From CAYZAW01 sp964476505 (GTDB lineage Bacteria; Bacillota; Clostridia; Christensenellales; CAG-138), in NCBI GenBank assembly GCA_964476505.1, contig CAYZAW010000006.1, positions 1 through 56,112 of the forward strand: DNA of 56,112 nt, written 5' to 3'. The translations under genes were made by a program, and so were the position numbers. Below the pieces are notes generated by a model that worked only from the letters and a program-made list of their open reading frames with translations, was not told where the DNA came from and did not search any database. Shown here piece by piece: positions 33,940-42,562 of this stretch. The number at the start of each line of letters is the position of its first letter. Position 1 is the first letter of the stretch.

Positions 33940-34770
33940 ATGCAATACGCTGACGTGGCTCTTTTTTCCGATATGGACGGTACATTATTGAATTCCGGCG
34001 GAACGGTATCCAATGAAAACCGGGATGCCATCAACCGCTTTGTTGCAAACGGAGGCTTGTTTGGCATATCCACAGGCCGCGCCACCTTCAACGCGCTCAA
34101 ATACTTGGCGGGAGTCGTTATAAACTGCCCGTCCGTGGTGTTCAACGGCGCGGCTGTGTACGACTATACGCAGTCCCGCTACGTGTTTACCAATTATGTG
34201 GAGCAGGCGGCGGTGCTTACGGCCTACGAGTGGCGCAAGCAGCACCTGCCCCGGGTGGATATGCAGGTATATACCGACGATGAAATTTACTATGTAACCC
34301 CAAAGGAAACGGCTGACCCGGGGTTCTTAAAGATCCATCTGCCCTGCCAATTCCGCGATATTGTCGATATCACGCAGATTCCGTGGATGAAGTCCGTGCT
34401 GTTTGGCCGGGGAGACGATATGCGCCAACTGGAAGCATATGTGCGCCAGTGGGAATTTGCGGACAAGATCGATCTTGTGCATTCCACCACGGATATCGTG
34501 GAGGACGCGTTTTATTTGGAGCTGATGCCTAAAAACGTGAACAAGGGCAGCGCGCTGAACACCCTTCGCGGGCATAACGCGCTGTGCGGGCGCACCTTTG
34601 CCGCCGTGGGGGACTATTATAACGACTTGGAGATGCTGCAGGAGGCGGACGTAACATTCGTGCCAAGTAACGGCGCGCCGGAGCTGCGGGATATGGCAAC
34701 GGCGGTCGTTCCAAGCAACAACGAGCATGCGCTGGCATATATCATAAACGAGCTGCTGCCTAAGCTTTAA
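33940..34770 (+). CDS. HAD superfamily (Cof-type) phosphatase
   Basis: A 276-residue Cof/YbiV-like HAD hydrolase. Motif I is FSDMDGTLL with nucleophile D10 and acid D12 or equivalent, motif II GISTGR, and motif IV GDYYNDLEML near residue 220; a cap domain of class C2 lies between. Such enzymes act on sugar phosphates or similar small phosphoesters. The ATG at 33940 follows GGAGGAAT; an in-frame ATG 7 codons earlier lacks a ribosome site. The glycosyltransferase gene starts 64 bp after it, so the two may share a transcript. Confidence 0.9.
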   Translation: MQYADVALFSDMDGTLLNSGGTVSNENRDAINRFVANGGLFGISTGRATFNALKYLAGVVINCPSVVFNGAAVYDYTQSRYVFTNYVEQAAVLTAYEWRKQHLPRVDMQVYTDDEIYYVTPKETADPGFLKIHLPCQFRDIVDITQIPWMKSVLFGRGDDMRQLEAYVRQWEFADKIDLVHSTTDIVEDAFYLELMPKNVNKGSALNTLRGHNALCGRTFAAVGDYYNDLEMLQEADVTFVPSNGAPELRDMATAVVPSNNEHALAYIINELLPKL

Positions 34771-34834
34771 AGATTACCGTTTGCAAATGCGGGTATATAT
34801 GAATACAGCATCGCAATACGGAGGGAATGACAAC

Positions 34835-36028
34835 ATGAGTAAAATCGCATTTTTCTGTATCCCTGCCTACGGGCACACCAACCCCACCGTGCAGGTGGTG
34901 CGGGAGCTGACCCGGCGCGGGCATGAGGTGTGGTACTTTTCCTTTACACAGTTCAAAGAAAAAATAGAAGGTGCGGGTGCAAAATTCATTCCCTGCGACG
35001 AATACGTGGCGGACATCGGCGTAACGGAGGAGGAGGGCGCAAAGGTCGCGCTGGACTTGGGTGTTGCCATCAAAACGCTCACCAACACCACCCTTGCGCT
35101 GGACGATATCGTGTGCCGCTCTTTGCGGGAATACCAGCCGGACTGCGTGATCGCGGATTCCATGGCGGTGTGGGGTCGGTTTGCGGCCATGAAGCTTTCC
35201 GTTCCCTTCATTTCCTCCACCACCACCTTTGCCTTTAACCGCTATTCCGCCAAGATCATGAAGCAAAGCGCGTCCCAGCTGTTTACCATGCTCAAGGCAA
35301 TGCCCAGCGTCAAGCGGGATGTAAAGCGCCTGCAGGCAAACGGGTATCCGGTGAAGAACGTATTATCCATCATGTCAAATGACAATAACACCAATACCAT
35401 CGTATATACCTCCAAGGAATTTCAGCCCTGCGCGGACACATTTTCCGACCGGTACGCGTTTGTGGGGCCTTCCGTGCCGGAGCCCCAAGAGCTGCTGGAG
35501 GCCGTGACGCAAAAAACCGTATATGTTTCCATGGGCACGGTGAACAACCGCATGCCGGATTTCTACCATAACTGCATTGCCGCGCTAAAAGACAGCGGCT
35601 ATCGGGTGATACTGTCCGTGGGCGAGGGAACAGATATTGCAGGGCTGGGAGCGCTTCCAGACGGGTTCATCATAAAGAGCCGGGTGGATCAAATGGCGGT
35701 GTTGCAGCAGGCGGACGTGTTTTTGTCTCACTGCGGCATGAACAGCGTAAACGAAAGCCTGTATTGCGGCGTGCCGCTTGTGCTGTTTCCGCAAACCGCA
35801 GAACAGGGCGGCGTGGCAAATCGGGTAGCCCAGCTGGGCGCGGGAACGTTTTTACAGGAGAACAGCGCGAAAGCGATCCGGCAGGCGGTGGATACGGTGC
35901 TTACGAACGCAGACTATCAGGAGCAGGCAAAACGAATAGCAATCACGTTCCGCGAGGCGGGCGGCGCGGCTGCTGCGGCAGATGCGGTGGAGGGCTTTAT
36001 CCGCCGGGCGCGTAATGAAATACGATAA
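34835..36028 (+). CDS. MGT-type (GT1 family) glycosyltransferase
   Basis: A 397-residue GT-B glycosyltransferase similar to macrolide glycosyltransferases that transfer glucose from UDP-glucose to small hydrophobic acceptors. H13 in PAYGHTNP is the probable catalytic base. The donor-binding motif is LSHCGMNSVNESLYCGVPLVLFPQTAEQ, with the HCG of the family. Length and layout are complete. The ATG follows CGGAGGG by 9 bp. The acceptor is unknown; detoxification of xenobiotics or lipid glycosylation are both plausible. It is separated from the cyclic-di-GMP genes by a terminator. Confidence 0.9.
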   Translation: MSKIAFFCIPAYGHTNPTVQVVRELTRRGHEVWYFSFTQFKEKIEGAGAKFIPCDEYVADIGVTEEEGAKVALDLGVAIKTLTNTTLALDDIVCRSLREYQPDCVIADSMAVWGRFAAMKLSVPFISSTTTFAFNRYSAKIMKQSASQLFTMLKAMPSVKRDVKRLQANGYPVKNVLSIMSNDNNTNTIVYTSKEFQPCADTFSDRYAFVGPSVPEPQELLEAVTQKTVYVSMGTVNNRMPDFYHNCIAALKDSGYRVILSVGEGTDIAGLGALPDGFIIKSRVDQMAVLQQADVFLSHCGMNSVNESLYCGVPLVLFPQTAEQGGVANRVAQLGAGTFLQENSAKAIRQAVDTVLTNADYQEQAKRIAITFREAGGAAAAADAVEGFIRRARNEIR

Positions 36029-36041
36029 ACGATAGTGCACG

Positions 36042-36069
36042 AAAAGACCTGCCGCTTGGCAGGCCTTTT
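36042..36069 (+). terminator. Terminator after the glycosyltransferase
   Basis: AAAAGACCTGCC pairs with GGCAGGCCTTTT around a GCTT loop, with one mismatch, giving a stem of 11-12 bp and a closing TTTT. It lies 13 bp after the stop codon. Confidence 0.85.
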
Positions 36070-36119
36070 GCTGGTTTTACAAGAAGCGCCCACCCCCGCG
36101 TAGAGAGCGCGTTTGCCGT

Positions 36120-36148
36120 TTGACTGTCTGCTGCCGGTGGTATGATAT
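36120..36148 (+). promoter_or_regulatory. Promoter of the TM-GGDEF gene
   Basis: TTGACT (36120-36125) and TGATAT (36143-36148) are 17 bp apart. They leave a leader of about 100 nt before the ATG at 36255. No c-di-GMP riboswitch signature was found in this leader. Confidence 0.65.
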
Positions 36149-36254
36149 AAAAAACACAATATGGTGATATCTTAAAAAATATGTACCGGCAAAGTTCCCT
36201 TTCCTAACGGAGTGTGGTACTATTTGGTAGATATCGTTTGAACGGGAGAGCTGC

Positions 36255-37418
36255 ATGATCACGGCAATGTATGTGGAGGTAAACGCAGTCGGCCTGCTGC
36301 TGCTGGCAGTGGTGTCTGTTTGCCACAGGCGTAATTCCATGAACTCCCTATCCGATAAAGCGTTTTCCTGCCTGTGCCGTCTGTTGGAGGTTCTGCTGGT
36401 GGCGGATGCGCTGCTTTGGGTGGTGGACGGCGTGGTGGTGCCCGGTTCCCGCCTGCTGGCGGACGTAAGCGGGGTGCTGTGCTTTAGCGCCATTCCCATG
36501 ATGGGCTATATGGGCTGGATCTACGTGGTGTGCTTTATGCGCGCGCCGGGGTATTTAACCAGAAAACGCTTTCTTGTGTATGCTGTACCTATGTTGTTTG
36601 GCATTTCCGTGGTGGTCATCAACCTGTTTACGGGCTGCTTGTTCGTTATGGACGCGCAAAACGTATACCATCGCACCTCCACATATTTTCTTACGCTGAT
36701 CGCCCCTTGCTTTTACATATTTTCCGCCGCATACAACGTGCTGCATATGGTACGCAAGCGCCCGGAGCTTAGCGTACGCCAACAGTGCGCTTCGCTGGCG
36801 CTTTACATCTTTTTACCCTTTGCCGGGTATTTGCTGCAATTTTTGTTTTACGGGATCTCGCTTGGCCCCATCTCCTTTGCGCTGGCGCTTACGGTCATGT
36901 TTATCAGCATGCAGAACATGCGCATTTCCATGGATACGCTTACCGGCATCAACAACCGCACGCGCTTACAGCAGTTTCTTTCCGCGTCGGTACGGGAAAT
37001 GCGCCCGGACGATGTGCCCATGTATGCGCTGATGATCGACGTGGACGATTTTAAACACATCAACGACCGTTTTGGGCATACCACGGGAGACGATGCGCTG
37101 ATCTGTACGGCAAACATCCTCAAAAGTGCCTGCGCGGAGCAAAGCGATTTCATTGCCCGCTACGGCGGAGACGAGTTCGTTCTTATTTGCCGCCGGGGAA
37201 GCGATGCTGCCATGCACAGCCTGCTGGGATACATCGGCAACGCCGTGGAGCGCTTTAACGAACAGGCGAATAAGCAATACCGGCTGTCGCTTAGCATCGG
37301 TATGACGCAGTGGGAGCCGGGCATGGACTCCATCGCGCTGCTGTCGGCGGCGGATGCGCGTATGTACCGCACAAAAATGGCGCATAAGGAAGCCGTAAGC
37401 GCCGTGCGGGAGCAGTAA
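36255..37418 (+). CDS. Membrane diguanylate cyclase (seven-helix sensor, GGDEF)
   Basis: A 387-residue protein. Residues 1-215 contain about seven membrane helices, and the GGDEF domain spans about 225-385. The motif RYGGDEF starts near G304 and is complete; DVDDFKHINDRFGHTTGDDAL carries the substrate-binding Asn and Asp. The RxxD inhibitory site, normally just before GGDEF, is missing (EQSD in its place), so product inhibition is not expected. It should make c-di-GMP from GTP in response to a membrane or lipid-phase signal. GGGAGAG precedes the ATG. It faces the three convergent GGDEF/EAL genes, with a shared terminator between them. Confidence 0.93.
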   Translation: MITAMYVEVNAVGLLLLAVVSVCHRRNSMNSLSDKAFSCLCRLLEVLLVADALLWVVDGVVVPGSRLLADVSGVLCFSAIPMMGYMGWIYVVCFMRAPGYLTRKRFLVYAVPMLFGISVVVINLFTGCLFVMDAQNVYHRTSTYFLTLIAPCFYIFSAAYNVLHMVRKRPELSVRQQCASLALYIFLPFAGYLLQFLFYGISLGPISFALALTVMFISMQNMRISMDTLTGINNRTRLQQFLSASVREMRPDDVPMYALMIDVDDFKHINDRFGHTTGDDALICTANILKSACAEQSDFIARYGGDEFVLICRRGSDAAMHSLLGYIGNAVERFNEQANKQYRLSLSIGMTQWEPGMDSIALLSAADARMYRTKMAHKEAVSAVREQ

Positions 37419-37466
37419 AAATAAATAGAGCCGCCAAGCGTCGCAGCTCATGAAGATTAAAGAACG

Positions 37467-37499
37467 AAAAAGAACCGCATTGTACTGGCGGTTCTTTTT
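37467..37499. terminator. Bidirectional terminator between c-di-GMP genes
   Basis: AAAAAGAACCGC and GCGGTTCTTTTT form a perfect 12-bp stem with a 9-nt loop. It ends the cyclase gene from the left and the GGDEF-EAL-REC-GGDEF gene from the right. Confidence 0.9.
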
Positions 37500-37534
37500 G
37501 CTTGCAGGCGAATTGTTATCGGCAGAAGAAAGCG

Positions 37535-40500
37535 TTAGGGCTGCGCGGGCGTATCGTCCGCCAAGCCCGAGAGCATGGCTTGGGTGTCCTGATACAGCGT
37601 TACCCGGTTCTTGCCCGCGTGCTTGGAGGCGTACAGCGCCTGATCGGCCATTTGGTACAGCTCTTGAAATGTGATGTTGGGTGCGTTGATGGCAACGCCT
37701 ATGGAGCAGGTCACGTTCAACTGCTCATGCTCCACGGTCATGTTCTGGATATGCAGGCACAGCTCTTTGCATTTCTTCTCTGCGTCCTTCTCTGTGCGTA
37801 CATCCAACATCAGCACGCAGAATTCGTCGCCGCCCATCCGCGCGATCACATCGCCGGAGCGGAAAAACTCTGCAAGCACCCGACCCAGCTTGATGAGCAC
37901 CATATCGCCGTAGCTGTGGCCGTAACGGTCGTTGATGTGCTTGAAGTTATCGATGTCCAGCATCACCAGCGCCCGCTTTCGCGTGGAGGGCTGACGAAGC
38001 GCGGCGGTAATGGCCTCCTCTGCGGCGGCGCGGTTGAATATACGGGTAAGCGGGTCTTCCTTGGCCTGCTCCACCGCGCTTTGATATTCCCGCAGCATAG
38101 CCCGAAAGCGGCTACTGGACTCCAGCACGTTGTTCACGCGTTGGATCACTACCTCCGGGATGATGGGCTTCACCACATAATCGTTGGCGCCAAGGGCAAG
38201 CGTATTGACCTGCTGCTCGGCGGAATCGTCGGCGGTCACGATCACCACCGGTATGCTCTCGATGGACGGCGTTTCCTTTTTGATTTGCAGGAACTCCATG
38301 CCGTTCATCAGCGGCATAAGCATATCCAGCAGTATGATGTCGATCTCATCGGCCTTTTCCTTCAGCAACTCCAAGGCCTCAAAGCCGTTTGACGCTTCGT
38401 ACATCGTAAACTTGGGAGAGAACACCTTTGAAAGCATTGCGCGGTTGATCTGGTGATCGTCCACCACCAGCATGCCCTTTGTGTTTTTGCTGATGTTGGC
38501 AATGGCGCTGCGGTATTTTTGCAGCTCGTCCTCAATGGATTTATAGGAGGAAATGTTGTTGAAGCTAAACAGCATAATGTGTTTGCGGCCTACGCTGCTG
38601 ATGTATTTGATCTTCATGTTGATCCAAACCGCCTTGCAGCCAACGTTGCTGCGAAGGTAGTCGCACTCGGCGGCGTTTTGCGTTTCGATAGCCCGGTCTA
38701 CGGCGGTAAGCACGGTTTCGCGGTAATCCCCCACCACATAAGACAGCGGGCTTAGCACATAGGCGGTCTGCCCGTTGCTGCAAAACAGCGTATGGAACGC
38801 GCTGTTGACCCGCAGGCATTCCAGCTGGCGGTCAAGCGGATCGTATTCGTAGATACCGGCGGCTTGCAGGGAGCCCGTAAACAATAGCTCCATTTGCGGG
38901 TTGGACGCCCAAAGGCTGTTGATGTCAAACGGTGTATGCTTTGTCTGCTGCTCCGCCGGAACGTCCCATTTCAGGCTGATATACTCCTCCGGGTCTACCG
39001 GCCGCGAGAAGTAATACCCCTGTACATATTCGCAGCCGATGCTGCGCAAAAAGTCTACTTGCTCCCGTTCCTCCGCGCCCTCGGCAATAACGGGCAGCCC
39101 CAGCCACTTTGCCATGCGTACCACGGAGGCTACGATGTTTTCGCTGCGCCCGGGGATCTCCGCCTTGGATAAAAACCGCATGTCAATCTTTAACTGGTCT
39201 ACCTCGATCTCCTTCAGGATGTTCAGGGAGGAGTACCCGTTTCCAAAGTCGTCCATCAGTATGGTAAAGCCCTTTTGATGCAGCTCCTTGACCAGTTGCT
39301 GCATGAGCACGGGGTTGTCCGTATAGGCGCTTTCCGTCAATTCCAGCTGCAACAGCGCCGGGGGAATGCCGTATTTTTCAACCAGCTCATAGATGATGGA
39401 AACCAGCTGCGGGTGATACAGGTTCACCCTTGACACGTTTACGGACAGGGGCACAGGAGAGATTCCCTGCTGTATCCAGCCGTGCAAGAGCTCGCAGGTC
39501 TCTTCCCAAACGTAATGATCCAGCTGGGCGATCAGACCGTTTTTCTCGAACACCGGCACAAAATCTCCCGGAGATACCAGCCCCAGCCGGGGATGCCGCC
39601 AGCGCACCAGCGCCTCGCCTCCGGCGGGCAGGTTGGTTTGCAGGTTGTATTTGGGCTGTATTTGAATGAAGAACTGCTTTTCCTCCAAAGCGGCGGAAAA
39701 CTCGTTGACCAGCGTTTGCTCCCGGCTGATCTCATCGCTCATCTGTTGGGCATAAAAGGCATAGGTCTGCATGTAATTGCCCTTCACGGATTTTGCCGCC
39801 AGATTGGCGTAGCCCAGCATGTTTCCCACAGGCTCGGCAGGGTCGGTGATCTTATAAAAGCCGAAGGTCACGATGATGTTAAAATCGATGGGATGCCGCT
39901 TGATATCCCGCTGCAGGTCGCTAACGTGCATGGCGAGTTCTTCCTCGCCGGTGTACGGACAGCACAGGGTAAACACGTCCGCCTCCATGCGCCCGTAGGT
40001 GCAGGGGGGCACTTCCTGCGCAAAGCGCACCAGAACAGAAGCCATGTGCTTTAAAAGCCTGTCGCCCTCCGCCACGCCGAAACAGGCGTTCACCAGCTGA
40101 AAATGGCTGATATCCAGCCGCATCAAAACAAACTGCGTATTGGGATGTTCCTTTAAAAGCAGCTGGGTAGCGCTGCAAAACTGTTTTCGGTTGTGCAGCC
40201 CTGTCAGCTCGTCGCGACCGGTAAGATCCAAAAGATCGCGCTGATACTGCTCCTTGAGGATATGCCGCTCCGTTTTGTGCTTTTCCTCCAGCATATGCCG
40301 CTCCAACCGGTACTTCTCCTCCAGCACCTGCCGCTGCTGCTGTGAATCCAGCTCCTGCCGCTGCTGCTTTTTGTGTGCGGCATGCTTGGCGCGCAGCCAG
40401 AACGCCAGAAAGGCAGCGGCTAAAATGAACAGCGCGATCAGGGCGGCGGCAGCGGGCAGCGGGTTTTGACGGATGGTGTTCAACAAGCCGGCCTGCTCCT

Positions 40501-40594
40501 TCGTAACAACAGTAGCGGCGCGGCAAAAGCCGGGCGTCAGCAGGGTGACGGCCGGAAGCAGTGCAATGGCGCCGGTACGAAACGGTTTACTCAT
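37535..40594 (-). CDS. Bifunctional c-di-GMP protein: degenerate GGDEF, EAL, PAS-like, receiver, GGDEF
   Basis: A 1019-residue membrane-anchored protein. An N-terminal signal-like helix and a second one (about 47-67) are followed by a coiled coil of three 11-residue repeats (RQVLEEKYRLE, RHMLEEKHKTE, RHILKEQYQRD). The first GGDEF domain (127-280) is degenerate (GRMEAD). The EAL domain (295-540) keeps E327, N386, E418, D448-D449, K469, E505 and Q525. A PAS-like segment (575-690) precedes a receiver (705-825) with phospho-acceptor D757 and K809. The last domain is a complete GGDEF (921-925) with the RSGD inhibitory site at 912-915. It can both break and make c-di-GMP, with the receiver next to the cyclase half. 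No cognate kinase is adjacent; the orphan hybrid kinase at 16610 is a candidate partner. Confidence 0.93.
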   Translation of the reverse strand: MSKPFRTGAIALLPAVTLLTPGFCRAATVVTKEQAGLLNTIRQNPLPAAAALIALFILAAAFLAFWLRAKHAAHKKQQRQELDSQQQRQVLEEKYRLERHMLEEKHKTERHILKEQYQRDLLDLTGRDELTGLHNRKQFCSATQLLLKEHPNTQFVLMRLDISHFQLVNACFGVAEGDRLLKHMASVLVRFAQEVPPCTYGRMEADVFTLCCPYTGEEELAMHVSDLQRDIKRHPIDFNIIVTFGFYKITDPAEPVGNMLGYANLAAKSVKGNYMQTYAFYAQQMSDEISREQTLVNEFSAALEEKQFFIQIQPKYNLQTNLPAGGEALVRWRHPRLGLVSPGDFVPVFEKNGLIAQLDHYVWEETCELLHGWIQQGISPVPLSVNVSRVNLYHPQLVSIIYELVEKYGIPPALLQLELTESAYTDNPVLMQQLVKELHQKGFTILMDDFGNGYSSLNILKEIEVDQLKIDMRFLSKAEIPGRSENIVASVVRMAKWLGLPVIAEGAEEREQVDFLRSIGCEYVQGYYFSRPVDPEEYISLKWDVPAEQQTKHTPFDINSLWASNPQMELLFTGSLQAAGIYEYDPLDRQLECLRVNSAFHTLFCSNGQTAYVLSPLSYVVGDYRETVLTAVDRAIETQNAAECDYLRSNVGCKAVWINMKIKYISSVGRKHIMLFSFNNISSYKSIEDELQKYRSAIANISKNTKGMLVVDDHQINRAMLSKVFSPKFTMYEASNGFEALELLKEKADEIDIILLDMLMPLMNGMEFLQIKKETPSIESIPVVIVTADDSAEQQVNTLALGANDYVVKPIIPEVVIQRVNNVLESSSRFRAMLREYQSAVEQAKEDPLTRIFNRAAAEEAITAALRQPSTRKRALVMLDIDNFKHINDRYGHSYGDMVLIKLGRVLAEFFRSGDVIARMGGDEFCVLMLDVRTEKDAEKKCKELCLHIQNMTVEHEQLNVTCSIGVAINAPNITFQELYQMADQALYASKHAGKNRVTLYQDTQAMLSGLADDTPAQP

Positions 40595-40648
40595 ATATGT
40601 TCACTCCAAGGGGGTGTCGTGCATGGGGCATGCGGCTGTGATGCGGCT

Positions 40649-42562
40649 TCATGCGTTGCCCGCTTCCAAGAAGGCGCACAGCCGCGTCTCCGTTAGCGGT
40701 TCGCTGTAATACGAGCCCTGAAACTCCGAAACGCCCGCGTCCTTCAACAACGCCGCCTGCTCCTGCGAGGTTACGTTGCCGCAGATGACCGGAAGCCGGA
40801 GCTTGGTCAAAAGGTCAGTGATACCGATCAAAAGCGACTGCTGATGGTCGCTCTCGATGGCTTGGCGCAGCAGCTGCTGATCCAGCTTAACGCTTTGCAG
40901 CGGCAGGCGTATCAGGCTGTCGAAATCTGCATATCCGCCGCCAAAATCGGTCAGCATCAGGCGGAATCCGGCATCCGATAGCTTGCTTAGCGTTTCTGCT
41001 GCCGCGGGGATGGTGGAATACGCCTCGTTTTCCTCCAAGGCAAAGCAGATCATGGAGGGGGGCACTTGGCTGGTTTCCATAAAGCGCAGGATATGCTCCG
41101 CGGTGCCGCTTTGCATGCAGAACACGGCAGACAGCGGCACGCTCACATAGGGAATGCCGTAGGCATTAAGGTTGCAGTGGCGAATCAGCGCGCACACCTT
41201 GCCAAGCAGCAGCTCGCTCAGGTGATAGATGGCACCGGTCTGCGCCGCAACGGACATAAATGTGTTGGAATGGATCTCGCCCATATCGGGATCGCGAATC
41301 ACGGCTGTGGCCTCAAGCGAGGCCAGCCGCCCGCTATTGTTGTATACCGGCTGATACAGCATTTGCAGCTGACCGGAGCCCACGGCGCGCTCGATGGCGC
41401 TTTCCATGCTGGAACGCGTGGCGCACCGTGCCAGATAGCTATCGTCTGCCAGCAGCGCCCGGGGTGGGTCTGTGCCGCGAAGTTCGCTGATCGTATAGTC
41501 GGTCACGGTCAGGCATTCTGCCGCGCTTTTGCAGGCGCGGGTGGGGATCGCCGCTACGCAGGTCTCCATCTGCACGCCGGTATTCAGCACATGCCAGTGG
41601 GTCGGCAGGTTTTGCTGTATGGTACTAAGCGCCGATAACGCTATGGCGGGTTCCTCCAGCAGCACGGCAAACACATCGGAACGCAGGTGGAACAGGTGCT
41701 TCTTGGGGAAGGCACCGGAAAGGTGATTGGCATAATCCCGCATGAGCAAGCCCGCGCCGCGATTGCCCAGCGTGTGCGTGATAACGGAAAAGCTGCGGAT
41801 GGTAAACAGCAATAGCGTGCCGCTGCGGTTCTCCTCCCACATGTCTTGCAGCAGTAGCGGCAGGGCGCTGCGATTGAACAGCCCGGTCACCGGCTCCACA
41901 TGCTCTCCGGGAGATTGCAGCACATGGTACATAATGGTTAAAAGCAGCGCAGTTGCCGTGGTGGTCAGAAGATATTGCGGATTCATGACCTGCAGCAGCA
42001 TCATGGTGAATAAGATCAGCGTGGAGATATAAATGGTACGGGTCTTTCGTCGCTGGATCAGCTGCCGGTTTCTGAACACCTCGAACAGAGCAACGATCAT
42101 GTACAGCGCTGCTACGGTATACAGCAGAAAATGCGTAACGCCCCGGCAGTATACATGCGCCTCGTTGATGTAGAATATGCCGAATTTAGAGAACGGGGAG
42201 ATCAAAAGCAGGGTCAGTATCAACAGGTAAGGGGAAAGCACCAGAAGATACCCTTTCCTGCTCAGCTTGGAAAAGCGTCCCGTTAAAATCAGCGTGTAAA
42301 AGCAGAAGCAGGGCAGGCAGGCATGCATGCTGGCAAGGAAAAGGAAATTCACCAGATACAGCGCCCATACGGGCCATGCGGCGGCAACCGGGTCTGCCTT
42401 GGCGGCGATATAGTCGAACACGGCGGCAACCACGCCGCATACCAGCATAATGGTAAACAGCTTATTGCGAAGGTCGGGAATGCGCCGCTGCCGTAGATAG
42501 AACAGCAGTGTAACACCCAGAAACAGCGTGGATACGGCGGGATAGTAAGTAACATAGATCAT
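40649..42562 (-). CDS. TM-GGDEF-EAL paralogue with a degenerate, probably inactive EAL domain
   Basis: A 637-residue protein of the same plan as its upstream neighbour: about seven N-terminal helices (5-215), a degenerate GGDEF region (220-385) and an EAL-like domain (390-632). The catalytic set is largely lost: E417 is kept in EAT, but the metal-binding Asn is P476, the next Glu is A508, the first Asp of DDFG is T538, and the late Glu is G595. Only D539, K559 and Q615 remain. Hydrolysis is therefore unlikely; binding of c-di-GMP or a regulatory role with the active partner is possible. The start overlaps the upstream gene's stop by 4 bp (ATGA). Confidence 0.9.
   Translation of the reverse strand: MIYVTYYPAVSTLFLGVTLLFYLRQRRIPDLRNKLFTIMLVCGVVAAVFDYIAAKADPVAAAWPVWALYLVNFLFLASMHACLPCFCFYTLILTGRFSKLSRKGYLLVLSPYLLILTLLLISPFSKFGIFYINEAHVYCRGVTHFLLYTVAALYMIVALFEVFRNRQLIQRRKTRTIYISTLILFTMMLLQVMNPQYLLTTTATALLLTIMYHVLQSPGEHVEPVTGLFNRSALPLLLQDMWEENRSGTLLLFTIRSFSVITHTLGNRGAGLLMRDYANHLSGAFPKKHLFHLRSDVFAVLLEEPAIALSALSTIQQNLPTHWHVLNTGVQMETCVAAIPTRACKSAAECLTVTDYTISELRGTDPPRALLADDSYLARCATRSSMESAIERAVGSGQLQMLYQPVYNNSGRLASLEATAVIRDPDMGEIHSNTFMSVAAQTGAIYHLSELLLGKVCALIRHCNLNAYGIPYVSVPLSAVFCMQSGTAEHILRFMETSQVPPSMICFALEENEAYSTIPAAAETLSKLSDAGFRLMLTDFGGGYADFDSLIRLPLQSVKLDQQLLRQAIESDHQQSLLIGITDLLTKLRLPVICGNVTSQEQAALLKDAGVSEFQGSYYSEPLTETRLCAFLEAGNA

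Noticed and set aside
36149..36254. c-di-GMP riboswitch in the leader of the TM-GGDEF gene
   Set aside because: The leader of about 100 nt lacks the conserved cores of both known c-di-GMP riboswitch classes.
36077..36499. Minus-strand open frame opposite the start of the TM-GGDEF gene
   Set aside because: It overlaps a real gene antisense, crosses its promoter, and shows no domain or ribosome site.
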